DNA of 29,391 nt from an uncultured Collinsella sp. Lineage in GTDB: Bacteria > Actinomycetota > Coriobacteriia > Coriobacteriales > Coriobacteriaceae. A program made the position numbers and the translations under genes. Location of the stretch: positions 1-29,391 of the forward strand of contig CATYHY010000003.1 of NCBI GenBank assembly GCA_958407085.1, in the 5' to 3' direction. Below the pieces are notes generated by a model, which was not told the DNA's origin, made no database searches, and worked only from the letters and a program-made list of their open reading frames with translations. Shown here piece after piece: positions 7,467-16,400 of this stretch (its first letter is position 1; each line of letters starts with the position of its first letter).

Positions 7467-8813
7467 CTACTCGAAGCTCAGCTGCTCCAGACGATCAAAG
7501 ACCGTGTCGATACGGGTGAGGAAGTCCCACGGATCAAAGATCTCGTCGAGCTTTTCCTGGCTGACGGTGCAGCGCGGGTCAGCCTCGAGACGCTCCTTAA
7601 AGGTAGGGCCGGAGACACAATCCTGTACCTCGTGCCAGGTTGCCATGGCGTTCTCCTGCACAATGGCGTACGCGTCCTCGCGGGTGATGCCCGTGTCGAC
7701 GAGGGCGAGCAGCACCTTGGAGGAGAAGATGAGGCCGCGGGTCTTATTGAGGTTGGCCATCATGCGGGCAGGGTACAGCTGCAGGCCGTCGATAACGCGA
7801 ATGAGGCACTGGAACATGTGGTCGAGCGCGATGAAGCTATCGGCCTGGGCGACGCGCTCGGCAGAGGAGTGCGAAATGTCACGCTCGTGCCACAGGGCGA
7901 CGTTGTCGAAGGCAACCTGCGCGTTGGCCTTCACGACGCGCGACAGGCCGCAGACCTTCTCCATGGTGATGGGGTTGCGCTTGTGTGGCATGGCTGAGCT
8001 GCCCTTTTGGCCCTTACGGAACGGCTCCTCGGCCTCGAGCGTATCAGTCTTCTGCAGATTGCGAACCTCGGTAGCGATGCGCTCGCAGGTGGCCGCAGTG
8101 GTGGCAAGAACGCCGGCGAGATAGGCGTGATGGTCGCGGCTGATAACCTGCGTGGACAGCGGGTCGTGAACCAGGCCCAGGTGCTCGCAGACGTACTCCT
8201 CGACGAACGGCTCGATGGAGCTGTACGTGCCGACAGCGCCCGAGATAGCACCGAAGGCAACGTTCTTGCGGGCGTCCTCAAGACGATCCAGATCGCGCTT
8301 GAGCTCCCAGGCCCAAGAGCCAAACTTCATGCCAAAGGTCATCGGCTCGGCATGGATGCCATGAGTACGGCCGGCGCAGAGCGTGTTGCGCTCCTCGAAG
8401 GCACGACGCTTGCAAATCTCGCCGAGCTTCTTGACATCCTCGATGATCAGGTCGCAGGCCTGGGTGAGCTGGTAGCACAGGGCCGTGTCGCCCAGATCGG
8501 AGCTGGTCATGCCATAGTGAACCCAGCGGCTGGGCTTGGGGTCGCCCTCGGGAACATCGGCATCGATGTATTCCTTCATGTTGGTCAGAAAGGCAATGAC
8601 GTCATGGCGCGTGACTTCCTCGATCTCATCGACCTTCGCCTTCTCAAAGTTGGCATGGTCGCGGATCCACTGGGCCTCGTCTTTGGAAATACCGATCTTG
8701 CCGAGCTCCGCCTGGGCCTCGCAGGCCAGAACCTCGATCTCCTGCCAAATGGCGTACTTGTTCTCGAGGGAGAAGATGTGTCCCATCTCCGGGCGGGTAT
8801 AGCGATCGATCAT
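7467..8813 (-). CDS. purB: Adenylosuccinate lyase
   Basis: PurB cleaves SAICAR to AICAR and adenylosuccinate to AMP, both releasing fumarate, in purine synthesis. The 448-residue protein belongs to the fumarase/aspartase superfamily. Visible motifs are TSSD (103-106), GRTHGIHAEP (148-157) with a catalytic His, and the flexible signature loop GSSAMPHKRNP (271-281) carrying the catalytic Ser. The frame runs upstream to 8879, but ATG at 8813 is preferred because AGGAG stands 5-6 bases before it and the protein then begins MIDRYTRPEM, as in the family. It is a single gene with a 16-bp hairpin after its stop. The repeat tract lies upstream of its promoter region. Confidence 0.96.
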   Translation of the reverse strand: MIDRYTRPEMGHIFSLENKYAIWQEIEVLACEAQAELGKIGISKDEAQWIRDHANFEKAKVDEIEEVTRHDVIAFLTNMKEYIDADVPEGDPKPSRWVHYGMTSSDLGDTALCYQLTQACDLIIEDVKKLGEICKRRAFEERNTLCAGRTHGIHAEPMTFGMKFGSWAWELKRDLDRLEDARKNVAFGAISGAVGTYSSIEPFVEEYVCEHLGLVHDPLSTQVISRDHHAYLAGVLATTAATCERIATEVRNLQKTDTLEAEEPFRKGQKGSSAMPHKRNPITMEKVCGLSRVVKANAQVAFDNVALWHERDISHSSAERVAQADSFIALDHMFQCLIRVIDGLQLYPARMMANLNKTRGLIFSSKVLLALVDTGITREDAYAIVQENAMATWHEVQDCVSGPTFKERLEADPRCTVSQEKLDEIFDPWDFLTRIDTVFDRLEQLSFE

Positions 8814-8857
8814 AGCGGCTCCTTTTTGGTTATTGGCACGTTGGTCGTAACCCAACC

Positions 8858-8863
8858 ATTGTA
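8858..8863 (-). promoter_or_regulatory. Possible -10 box of purB
   Basis: TACAAT on the minus strand, about 45 bases before the purB ATG. No convincing -35 lies 16-18 bases further upstream, so this is a weak call. Confidence 0.3.
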
Positions 8864-8915
8864 CCGTGCGCAGGTGCAAGTATGGGCAGTAGGCATTAAC
8901 CTAACATTTTGGAAT

Positions 8916-9232
8916 TGGAGCGACCATGAGGACGTCTGCGCATTTGCTTCGCAAATACGCACCGGCTGCGGTCGGCAGACCCGGTCCGCGCACACGCACG
9001 GGCACAGCGGGTTGGACCCGACGTTCCCGAGGTCCCCCGTACTCGATGGAGCGGGCAACGGGACATCCGCGCGCCCGCGTCGCGGACGCGCACCGGCTGC
9101 GGCGATCTCCTCGGATTCACGGAGACGATGGGGAAAACTTTGTTGAATTGGCCGTCCCGAGTTCTCCCGCGCTCGGTGGAGCGGGCAACGGGACGTCCGC
9201 GTATTTGCTTCGCAAATCCGCACCGGCTGCGG
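8916..9232. repeat. Three degenerate ~130-bp tandem repeats containing the tRNA-Gly 3' end
   Basis: Three units begin near 8916, 9048 and 9178. Units two and three start with TGGAGCGGGCAACGGGAC, exactly the terminal 18 bases of the tRNA-Gly gene at 9368-9442, CCA included. Unit one has a diverged version (TGGAGCGACCATGAGGAC). Each continues with GACRTCYGCG, a short hairpin, and CACCGGCTGCGG. The GACRTC blocks start at 8931, 9062 and 9192, a period of 130-131 bases. No credible gene is present: the frame that crosses the tract on the minus strand (8810-9223) is low-complexity, Arg/Cys/Pro-rich repeat translation. Confidence 0.8.
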
Positions 9233-9261
9233 CCGCCTATCGGCGACCTTGCCTGCTCGCT

Positions 9262-9280
9262 ATAAACGCTTCGCGTTTAT
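9262..9280. repeat. Perfect 8-bp hairpin with TTC loop
   Basis: ATAAACGC-TTC-GCGTTTAT. It shares the GCTTCGC core with the hairpins inside repeat units one and three (ATTTGC-TTC-GCAAAT at 8942-8956 and 9203-9217), so it looks like another member of the same small palindrome family. Confidence 0.6.
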
Positions 9281-9297
9281 TTAACGCTCGCACCCTG

Positions 9298-9321
9298 TCG
9301 GGTTCGAGTCCCGGCACTTTA
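9298..9321 (+). pseudogene. tRNA 3'-end fragment (T-arm only)
   Basis: TCGGG-TTCGAGT-CCCGG forms a proper tRNA T-arm on the plus strand, followed by CACTTTA, which could be an acceptor 3' strand. No matching 5' acceptor (TAAAGTG), D-arm or anticodon arm is found upstream, so at most a fragment of a tRNA gene remains. Confidence 0.4.
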
Positions 9322-9328
9322 TTGAAAA

Positions 9329-9357
9329 AGGCACGGTAACGAAACGTTACCGTGCCT
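9329..9357 (-). terminator. Rho-independent terminator after tRNA-Gly
   Basis: AGGCACGGTAACG and CGTTACCGTGCCT form a perfect 13-bp stem with a 3-base loop. On the minus strand it is followed by TTTTTC and lies 10 bases beyond the tRNA CCA end. Confidence 0.9.
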
Positions 9358-9367
9358 GAAATTCGAA

Positions 9368-9442
9368 TGGAGCGGGCAACGGGACTCGAACCCGCGAGTG
9401 TCAGCTTGGGAAGCTGATGCCTTACCACTTGGCGATGCCCGC
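9368..9442 (-). tRNA. tRNA-Gly (anticodon CCC)
   Basis: The minus strand folds fully. The acceptor stem is GCGGGCA/TGCCCGC, the anticodon stem-loop TCAGC-TTCCCAA-GCTGA gives anticodon CCC, the T-arm is CGGG-TTCGAGT-CCCG, and discriminator T is followed by an encoded CCA. It has its own promoter and terminator. Copies of its 3' end are scattered in the adjacent repeat tract. Confidence 0.96.
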
Positions 9443-9455
9443 TTGTGTGTTGGCT

Positions 9456-9485
9456 AGTATAACGCGGTTGTCTTGTTCGATACAA
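9456..9485 (-). promoter_or_regulatory. Promoter of tRNA-Gly
   Basis: TTGTAT and TATACT on the minus strand, 18 bases apart, with the -10 box ending 13 bases before the mature tRNA 5' end. Confidence 0.6.
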
Positions 9486-9739
9486 GGGTGGCGATGCTTG
9501 TTTTAGCTGTGGAGATTCGTTTGAAAATCGCGTCAATTGTGGAGACGAGGACCTTTAACCTCCTGTTCTCCCTATCTTCTACCTGCACTTTTGCTTGATT
9601 GTTGTATTTGAGCTCAATTTGTCAGGAATTGGGCAAGCTTTTGGTCAGGCTCCGGTACTTACCCGCATGAACCTCGGGGGTAGCCTCATCCTACGCGTCG
9701 CAGCCTCCCCGTGCGGCGCACGAGGGATAAGGAGCAGCC
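9486..9739. other. Non-coding leader between tRNA-Gly promoter and adhesin gene
   Basis: No gene recognised. An interrupted hairpin (GGAGA-GAGG ... CCTC-TCTCC, 9541-9571) may form. No clear -35/-10 pair for the adhesin gene stands out, although TTGCTT near 9591 followed by AT-rich DNA is possible. AAGGAG at the right end is the adhesin ribosome binding site. Confidence 0.4.
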
Positions 9740-12700
9740 ATGTCCAACGCACCCACGCACTCTGTCCACAGCGCAATTGCAACAGGTCCGCTGCTCCTGC
9801 TCCTCTTCCTGCTTTTCGGCTGCCTGGCACCGGGAGCCGCATTTGCCGTCGATGGCTACGACCAGCTCGGCTTCCGCACTATTAGCGATGATTGTGGGTC
9901 CTTCTTCATCGGCAAGTATGAAGCTCAAGACGCCTCGATTGCCTACTGCATGAACCAGGAGCGCCCCGGCCCCACCAAGCCGGGCGGCCCATGGCTCAAC
10001 TTTGATCAAGGCTGGGTGTGGCTCGACGACGAGTTCGCGGCAATCGTTTGTCACGGATATCCTACCGCCACGTCGTTTGGCGGTTACCATCTTTCACCCG
10101 ATCGCGCCCGCGCCGCCACCCAGCTTGCCGTATGGATGCTCAACGGCACTACCCATGTCGACGGCACCTACTCCTACACGACCGCTCAGGGTAAAACCAA
10201 GAGCGGACACTTTACCGCCGACAATGAAGTCGTGGCGGCTGCGCGGTGGCTCCACGACAGCGCAAAATCAGGAAGCATCAAAGCCGCTCCGCACCGCGCG
10301 CGACGCTATCTAGGGGCCGTATCGGGCGGCAGCAAACGTCAAGACATGCTCTATGTACTGCCGGCGGTCTCTGTTTCCTTCCAAAAGCAGTCTGCTAACA
10401 CCGTTATTACCAGCGGAAACAATACCTATCAGTTTACCGGGGCAACATTCGATATTTTTGAGAGCGCCAGCGGCGCGCGTGTCGGCACCATCAAGATGGA
10501 CAGCAACGGTCGAGCGCAAGCAACACTTCTGCCCAACACGGCATACTACCTAGTTGAAACGAAGGCGCCGGCCGGCTATGTCCCCCGCCACGATCGTATT
10601 GCCTTTACCACGGGGAATGACGGCGGGCGGGTCGCCATTGATGAACAGCCCGGCACCATCAACCTGCGTATCGTAAAACTCGATGCCGCGACGAATGCCG
10701 GCCCCCAGGTGGGATCTTCACTCGCAGGAGCAGAGTTCACGTGTGTGTCGCAATCAACCCCTGGATGGGCACAAATCCTCACGACCGACGAAAGCGGTCG
10801 GGCCGCCCTCGCCGATGTCCCCTTAGGAACCTTTACCATCTACGAATCAAAAGCCCCCGAGGGCTACCTGCCATCCAACGACAGCTGGACCTATACCGTT
10901 GGAGCCGACCAGCTCGGCGATTCAGGCGTGGTCGAGATCGAGTCTCGCGTTTCCGATATCCCCATTGCGTTTAACCTTGAGATTTCCAAATTCAAGGATT
11001 ACGGCAATAGCGACCAATCCGGCCTGGAGCAGCCGGCGGGTGGTGTTGTCTTTGAGGTTGTCAGCAACAGCTCTCAGCAGGTTGTTGGCACACTGATCAC
11101 AAACATCTATGGCTTTGCCTCCACCAAAGATCAGCCCGAAGCATGGTTCGGCGCAGGCAAGCGACCCGCCGGTGTCCACGGAGCCGTCCCATACGACCGT
11201 GCCGGCTACACGGTTCGCGAGGTTCCGGAAACCGTCCCCGAGGGTTTTAAACGTGCAGGGGAATGGACCGTCGGGGCCAATCAGATTTCCGACGGCGCCG
11301 AGCTTCAATATATCGTGGACAACCACGCTCTGTCGACGCATCTCCAGATTGTAAAACGCGATGCCCAAACAGGCGCTTCTGTTCCCCTAGCCGGATTCAC
11401 CTTCCAACTCCTCGACAGCAATCACGAACCTGTCTCACAAACTTGCTGGTATCCAGCACATAACGTAATGGACACCTTTACGACTGACGCGACCGGGACC
11501 GTCACACTGCCCGAATCGCTCGTGCCGGGCACCTATTATGTACGCGAAACCTCGGCCAAAGAGCCCTATCTTGTCGGCGAAGAGATCGAGGTAAACATAC
11601 CCGCCGACATGAACCTAACGCCCGTTGCAATCGCCTCGTATTATGACCACGCCGCGACCGGAAACATCAGGATCGTTAAAACCGATGCCATAGACGGCAG
11701 CAGCCTCGCGGGCGCCGTCTTTGAGATCCGTGCCTCGGGTGATATCGTGCGCCCCGACGGTAGCATTGCCGCGCTCGACGGTGAGACTGTCGCGACCGTC
11801 ACGACGGATGAAACTGGAGAAGCACGCGCGGGCAACCTCCCACTGGGATCTGGCACCGCACGCTACGAGGTTGTCGAGACTCAAGCGCCGGCAGGCTTCT
11901 TGCTCGATCAGACAACCCATATTGTCGACCTTACTTATGCCGACCAGAAAACACCCGTTGTAGAAGCACGGCTTAACGTATCCGACGATTACACCAAGGT
12001 TGATATCTCCAAGGTCGATGCAAGCGGTGAGCAGGAAGTGGAAGGCGCACAGCTCGCCTTATATGGTCCCGATAAAACCGAAATAGACTCCTGGACCTCA
12101 TCCGACAAGCCACACCGCGTCGAACATCTTGCACCCGGCACCTACTCGTTGCGCGAAATGATGTCTCCGCGGACCTATGACCTTGCCGAGGAGATAACGT
12201 TTGAAATAAAGGATACGGGAGAAGTCCAATCCGTCGCGATGAAGGATGCGCCCATCGAGATCAAGGGGCAGGTCGACAAGCGTCAGGAACTTGTCCAACC
12301 TATCGAAAAGGGCCTGTTGGCTAACGGCGATGGTAAAAACCGTGCCGCGATGCAAACCAATACGGATGGGCTTTTCTCCTATACCATCGACGCTCGAAAC
12401 GATTCAACTACCTGGGTTGATGAGTTCACAATTACCGATGATCTTGAGTGTGCCGAGGACGATACGGCGAGATTCGTCTCAATCGAAACCCCCGTCGCCA
12501 TCGGCGACCTCAACGGTCTGTGCAACGTGTGGTATCGCACGACGCCGTTGGACTCGACAGACGTCGATGAACCGGCGAACGCGACACTTGACGATGGACA
12601 CGAAAATCCTTGGCTTGAGTCCGACGAAGTAAAAGAGAGCCTTGGTGAGGACTGTCGCCTCGTCGATTACGACGGCTGGCGCCTCTGGAAGGCGGATGTC

Positions 12701-13171
12701 TCGACCACGGAATCCACCACACTCGAGGCGGAAGAGCTCGACCTTACACCCAATACCGTCGTAACGGGCATTCGAATTGAATACGGTGCGGTAGCCGCCG
12801 GCTTTACGACTCGAAGCGATGCGGATTCTTGGACCCGCGATGATCTCAAAGATGAGCACGACGACCTTGACGATGCCAAAGCAATCCTTGGCACAGACGC
12901 TCGGGGCGCAATCGTGCACATGCAGGCGACGTCGGCTTATACGCCCCAAACCGCACTCACCAACAGCGCACGCGTCGATCTTTGCCGCAACGGCGGCGGC
13001 GATAAACTTGAGTCACATGACGAGGACCGTGTCATTCAACGCTGTACCCTACTGCAGGACCTACCGGCAACAGGATCAGTTCCCATCGCCGCTTGCATCA
13101 CCGCGCTCCTGACCTCGGGTGCCGCAGCCCTATGGTTCGCTCGCCTTAGGTCGACCCCAAAGAAGCGCTAG
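9740..13171 (+). CDS. LPXTG-anchored surface adhesin with thioester domain and CnaB repeats
   Basis: A 1143-residue exported protein likely anchored to peptidoglycan by a sortase. The signal peptide (about 1-36) ends in AFA. The next ~160 residues look like a thioester (TQXA) domain: Cys70 in AYCMNQ and Gln128 in ATQLAVW would form the internal Cys-Gln thioester that bonds host ligands covalently. About six CnaB/SpaA-type beta-sandwiches follow (about 205-840), each opening with a strand such as IVKLD or IVKTD (isopeptide Lys) and closing with VETKAPAGY, YESKAPEGY, VRETS or VETQAPAGF. A further Ig-like region (about 845-1100) precedes LPATG (1108-1112), a hydrophobic helix and a basic tail. 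AAGGAG stands five bases before the ATG. It is transcribed head-on to replication and has no sortase neighbour; a role as adhesin or pilus tip is inferred. Confidence 0.92.
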   Translation: MSNAPTHSVHSAIATGPLLLLLFLLFGCLAPGAAFAVDGYDQLGFRTISDDCGSFFIGKYEAQDASIAYCMNQERPGPTKPGGPWLNFDQGWVWLDDEFAAIVCHGYPTATSFGGYHLSPDRARAATQLAVWMLNGTTHVDGTYSYTTAQGKTKSGHFTADNEVVAAARWLHDSAKSGSIKAAPHRARRYLGAVSGGSKRQDMLYVLPAVSVSFQKQSANTVITSGNNTYQFTGATFDIFESASGARVGTIKMDSNGRAQATLLPNTAYYLVETKAPAGYVPRHDRIAFTTGNDGGRVAIDEQPGTINLRIVKLDAATNAGPQVGSSLAGAEFTCVSQSTPGWAQILTTDESGRAALADVPLGTFTIYESKAPEGYLPSNDSWTYTVGADQLGDSGVVEIESRVSDIPIAFNLEISKFKDYGNSDQSGLEQPAGGVVFEVVSNSSQQVVGTLITNIYGFASTKDQPEAWFGAGKRPAGVHGAVPYDRAGYTVREVPETVPEGFKRAGEWTVGANQISDGAELQYIVDNHALSTHLQIVKRDAQTGASVPLAGFTFQLLDSNHEPVSQTCWYPAHNVMDTFTTDATGTVTLPESLVPGTYYVRETSAKEPYLVGEEIEVNIPADMNLTPVAIASYYDHAATGNIRIVKTDAIDGSSLAGAVFEIRASGDIVRPDGSIAALDGETVATVTTDETGEARAGNLPLGSGTARYEVVETQAPAGFLLDQTTHIVDLTYADQKTPVVEARLNVSDDYTKVDISKVDASGEQEVEGAQLALYGPDKTEIDSWTSSDKPHRVEHLAPGTYSLREMMSPRTYDLAEEITFEIKDTGEVQSVAMKDAPIEIKGQVDKRQELVQPIEKGLLANGDGKNRAAMQTNTDGLFSYTIDARNDSTTWVDEFTITDDLECAEDDTARFVSIETPVAIGDLNGLCNVWYRTTPLDSTDVDEPANATLDDGHENPWLESDEVKESLGEDCRLVDYDGWRLWKADVSTTESTTLEAEELDLTPNTVVTGIRIEYGAVAAGFTTRSDADSWTRDDLKDEHDDLDDAKAILGTDARGAIVHMQATSAYTPQTALTNSARVDLCRNGGGDKLESHDEDRVIQRCTLLQDLPATGSVPIAACITALLTSGAAALWFARLRSTPKKR

Positions 13172-13180
13172 CGCGATGAA

Positions 13181-13216
13181 AAAGCGGGCGAGCCAGTCCC
13201 CTGGCTCGCCCGCTTT
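13181..13216. terminator. Bidirectional terminator between convergent genes
   Basis: A perfect 16-bp stem (AAAGCGGGCGAGCCAG with its complement) closes a 4-base loop. On the minus strand the stem's Ts run on as TTTTTC. On the plus strand it ends GCTTTC. It lies 9 bases after the adhesin stop and 21 bases after the stop of the convergent 13238-13456 gene, so it can serve both. Confidence 0.9.
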
Positions 13217-13237
13217 CAATCATGTAAATCGCCGTAT

Positions 13238-13456
13238 CTACTCTGCAGACGAAGATCCACCATCAACGATTGCCTGCTCGGACTCAGGAATCCCATCGGC
13301 ACCCGTACTCTGTTCTTGCTCCACCTCTTCGCTGATTGCGGAGGCGGGGGTCGAGCCCTTTGCACCCACGATGTAGGCAGCCCCAAATCCTAACGCAATG
13401 GCAATCAAGGTCAAAATCACGTAGACAGGCCAATGGCGCTTAATATACGAAAACAC
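13238..13456 (-). CDS. Small single-pass membrane protein
   Basis: A 72-residue hypothetical protein with no family recognised. A short basic N-terminus (FSYIKRHWP) is followed by one transmembrane helix (about 11-32) and an acidic, Ser/Gly/Glu-rich tail ending SSSAE. The GTG start at 13456 has AAGGAG 5-6 bases upstream. It begins 21 bases after the stop of the M28-like membrane protein gene and shares its orientation, so it is probably co-transcribed and may be an accessory subunit. It ends at the shared terminator. Confidence 0.65.
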   Translation of the reverse strand: MFSYIKRHWPVYVILTLIAIALGFGAAYIVGAKGSTPASAISEEVEQEQSTGADGIPESEQAIVDGGSSSAE

Positions 13457-13477
13457 GTTGACTCCTTAGAGCTCCGT

Positions 13478-16400
13478 CTACGAACGGCGGATAACCTCGG
13501 TCACGACCTCGGATACCGTGGCAATGTTCGTCGGGTTGACATTGTGGGGCAGGTCGTCCTCGGTACGAGCGCAAGCCAGACGCGTGCCGTCCACGCCGGC
13601 GATGGTGAGGGCTCGGCGGCTCGCCTCGAGCGCGGCATAGGCATCGGTCTTGGCATAGGGCATCTCGAGCGCGCCACAATCGACATGGAACGACTTGCAC
13701 ACCTTGCTGACCAGGTTCATGATGCGGCGATCGCCCTTGAGCAGCTGCTGTTCGCCCTCGACCGTCACCACCGAAAGCCTACCGGCGCCGACGGATTCAA
13801 GATTGATGAAGAATACGCCGCGGAGTTTATCGCGATGCGAAGCCAAGAAGGCCTTCATGCCGGCGCCATCACAATCCGAGGCGCCCGTTGCCACAAACCA
13901 GATATCGTGACCGAGCAGCTCATCATCGCCCATAGAGGCGACAGCCGAGAGCATATCTTCGGAAGAAGCGCCATCGGAAGACGTAGCGCCGCCCTTCCAG
14001 CCATCGTTATCGTCCTCGAAGTTATCCCACGAACCGATACCGCGACCGGACTTCTTGGCATCGTAATCGTCTTCGACGCCCAGCCAATCACTCATGCTGT
14101 CCTGCTCGTTTTTCCTTTTACGACCGAACAGGCCACCCAGGCCGCGTTTGCGAGACTTGGGTGCCGCCGGGGCGGGAGCCGAAATGGTCTCGATCGGCTG
14201 CGCGCCCGACGCAACGGGCATAGAAGGCGCAACGGGTGCCGATGTGGGTTCGGGACCCTGGGCAGTAGCAAAGGGGTCGTTGACCTGGGCAGAGGGATCG
14301 GGAAGGTCGAACAGCGACGTGCGAGACGCAACGTTTGCCTGCTTCATAGACGGCAGCGACGGATCGGGGACCGAAGCCAGCGGAGACGAGGAAGGTGCAG
14401 GCGACGGTGCCGACGCCGGATCGGGAACATTCATCTGCGGACGCGGCGATGCCTGGGAGGAAATCTGGGCCATAAGGGAATCGACCGTTTCGTCCTGGGT
14501 GGGAGCGACATTGGCAACCGTGGCACCGGAACCACTCGGGGTCGGCATGGTGAAAATCTGCGTGGAGTAAGGCCTCGACTCATCCGTCTCGGGAGTCTCG
14601 GAAACCGCAGGCACTTCCTCCTGCTCGACCTCGGTCGAATCACCTTGATCGGCTGCCGCGTATTGCTCTTCGTCAGAGTTGGCCTCGACGGACTCGTCCT
14701 CGGCGGCATCTTGGATTTCGGCAGCATCAATGGGCTCGTCATCGTCTGCCGCGTCGCCCTGCTCATCGGAAACAGGAAGGGGCTCGGCAATTGCGGTGCC
14801 TTGCTTTTCAAACGTTATCGTGGAATCGAACTGCGCGGCATCAAACGACATGGTGCTATCGACGTGCTGCTGAGCCTCGAAAGACGTTGTTGCCTCAACA
14901 ACATCCGCTGACGTCGGTTGCTGGGACTCAAAGGACGTCGTAGCTTCGGCAGCGTCGACGGGCCCGGACTGCATAGCCTCGTTCTGCTCGAACTCTTGCG
15001 CCGCGCGCTCACGTGCCGCCTCGGCTGCCTGCTGCTGAGCGATAGCCTCCTGCTCGGCAGCCTCGCGTGCGGCAGCGCGCTTCTCCTCGAAATCGTCGAC
15101 AAATTTCCTGCCCTTTGCAAGCGCACCCTTAAAGAAGCTGGAAGCGCTGGCGCCAATCGAAGAGAACGCGGATGCAATATCGGCATGGGGCGTTGCCGCG
15201 GGAATCTCGGCAGAGAAATCAGTATCGCTCTCGTAAGACACGCGCCTCGGCTGTTCAACGTAATCGTCGTCAGACTCGTCCGCAACGTCTTGCGCCGGCG
15301 CGGCGGGAGCCAAAATGTCCAGTCCTGCCGCGGGATCGATCGCGGACACCGCCTCGGGCTCGGCAACGGCAGCGGTAACCGCGGCAGACTCATCATCCGC
15401 AGTGACAACGGGCGCAGGCTCGGGCTCAAACGTCGGCTCCTCGCCCTCCTCGTAATCGAGCGTGCAGGACTCGGGAAGCATTCCGAGTGCACGGATGGCA
15501 TCCGAACCAAAGCGAATGTTGCCGGCGGCGTTGCGATAGAGCTTGGGCTCGGGCTCGGCCGCGGCAGGCTCCTCCGCCGGCTCAGCAGCGGGAACCTCGT
15601 CATTGAACTCTTCGGCCTGGACAGCCTGATTCTGATCCTCGGGCACGATGGCGCCAATCAGCGTCTCGTCGGCAGACGCACCCTCAAAGCCCTCAATCTG
15701 CTCGTCAAAAGCCTCGCCCTGTTCGGGCTCGGTTTGAGCGTCGGGAGCAATCGGCTGACCGAACTCGTCCTCGGCGTAGGTAGGCTCTTCGTACTCGATG
15801 GTGTTGCCGTAGTCGTTTTGCTGCTGGGCCGCGGCATACTCCGCCGCCGCGCGCGCCATTTCCTCGGCACGACGTTTCTGCTCCCCAAAATAGGTATCGA
15901 ACGGAACATCGTCGGGAAACTCGTTCTCGCCCTGGAAGGGAGCAACGTTGTCCATAACGCCGAGCATAGCGGCGACAGAAGACTTGTTGCACACCGCGCC
16001 GGACGTATAGGGAAGAACGTGGCGGTTAGAGATGATGTTTGCCGCGTTGGCAAGTGCAACGAGGGAAGCGAGGATCGCGACAATCCACAGCAGAACCTTG
16101 AGCGCGCCGGGGAGCGGCAGGATACGCAGGATGGCAACGGCAGCAGGGGCAATCGTGGCAACGGGCAACAGCTTGGCGATGAGCGCACGATACGAAGCAT
16201 AGGGCTCGCGGGCGAGCAGCTCAGCACGGGGAGAGTCGTAGTGTGCGACAACGACCACCGGGCGGTTGCGCGGAGACGCGAGCGGGCCCGAGGCCTTGTG
16301 GTAGGCGATGACATTTTGGCTCACGCCCGTCTTGCCCAGGCGCGAAACCACGGGGTGGCCCGTGCGCTCGAGCACGTAAAGAACGGCGCCGACAATGGCC

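Noticed and set aside
8007..9146. 379-codon plus-strand frame opposite purB
   Set aside because: Shadow of purB that runs on into the repeat tract; no recognisable domain.
8810..9223. 137-codon minus-strand frame with internal similarity
   Set aside because: The similarity comes from translating the three DNA repeats that carry the tRNA-Gly 3' end; composition is Arg/Cys/Pro-rich and no start signal is seen.
8916..9232. Possible CRISPR array because of regularly spaced repeats
   Set aside because: Only three diverged units of ~130 bp, no uniform short repeat with unique spacers and no cas genes.
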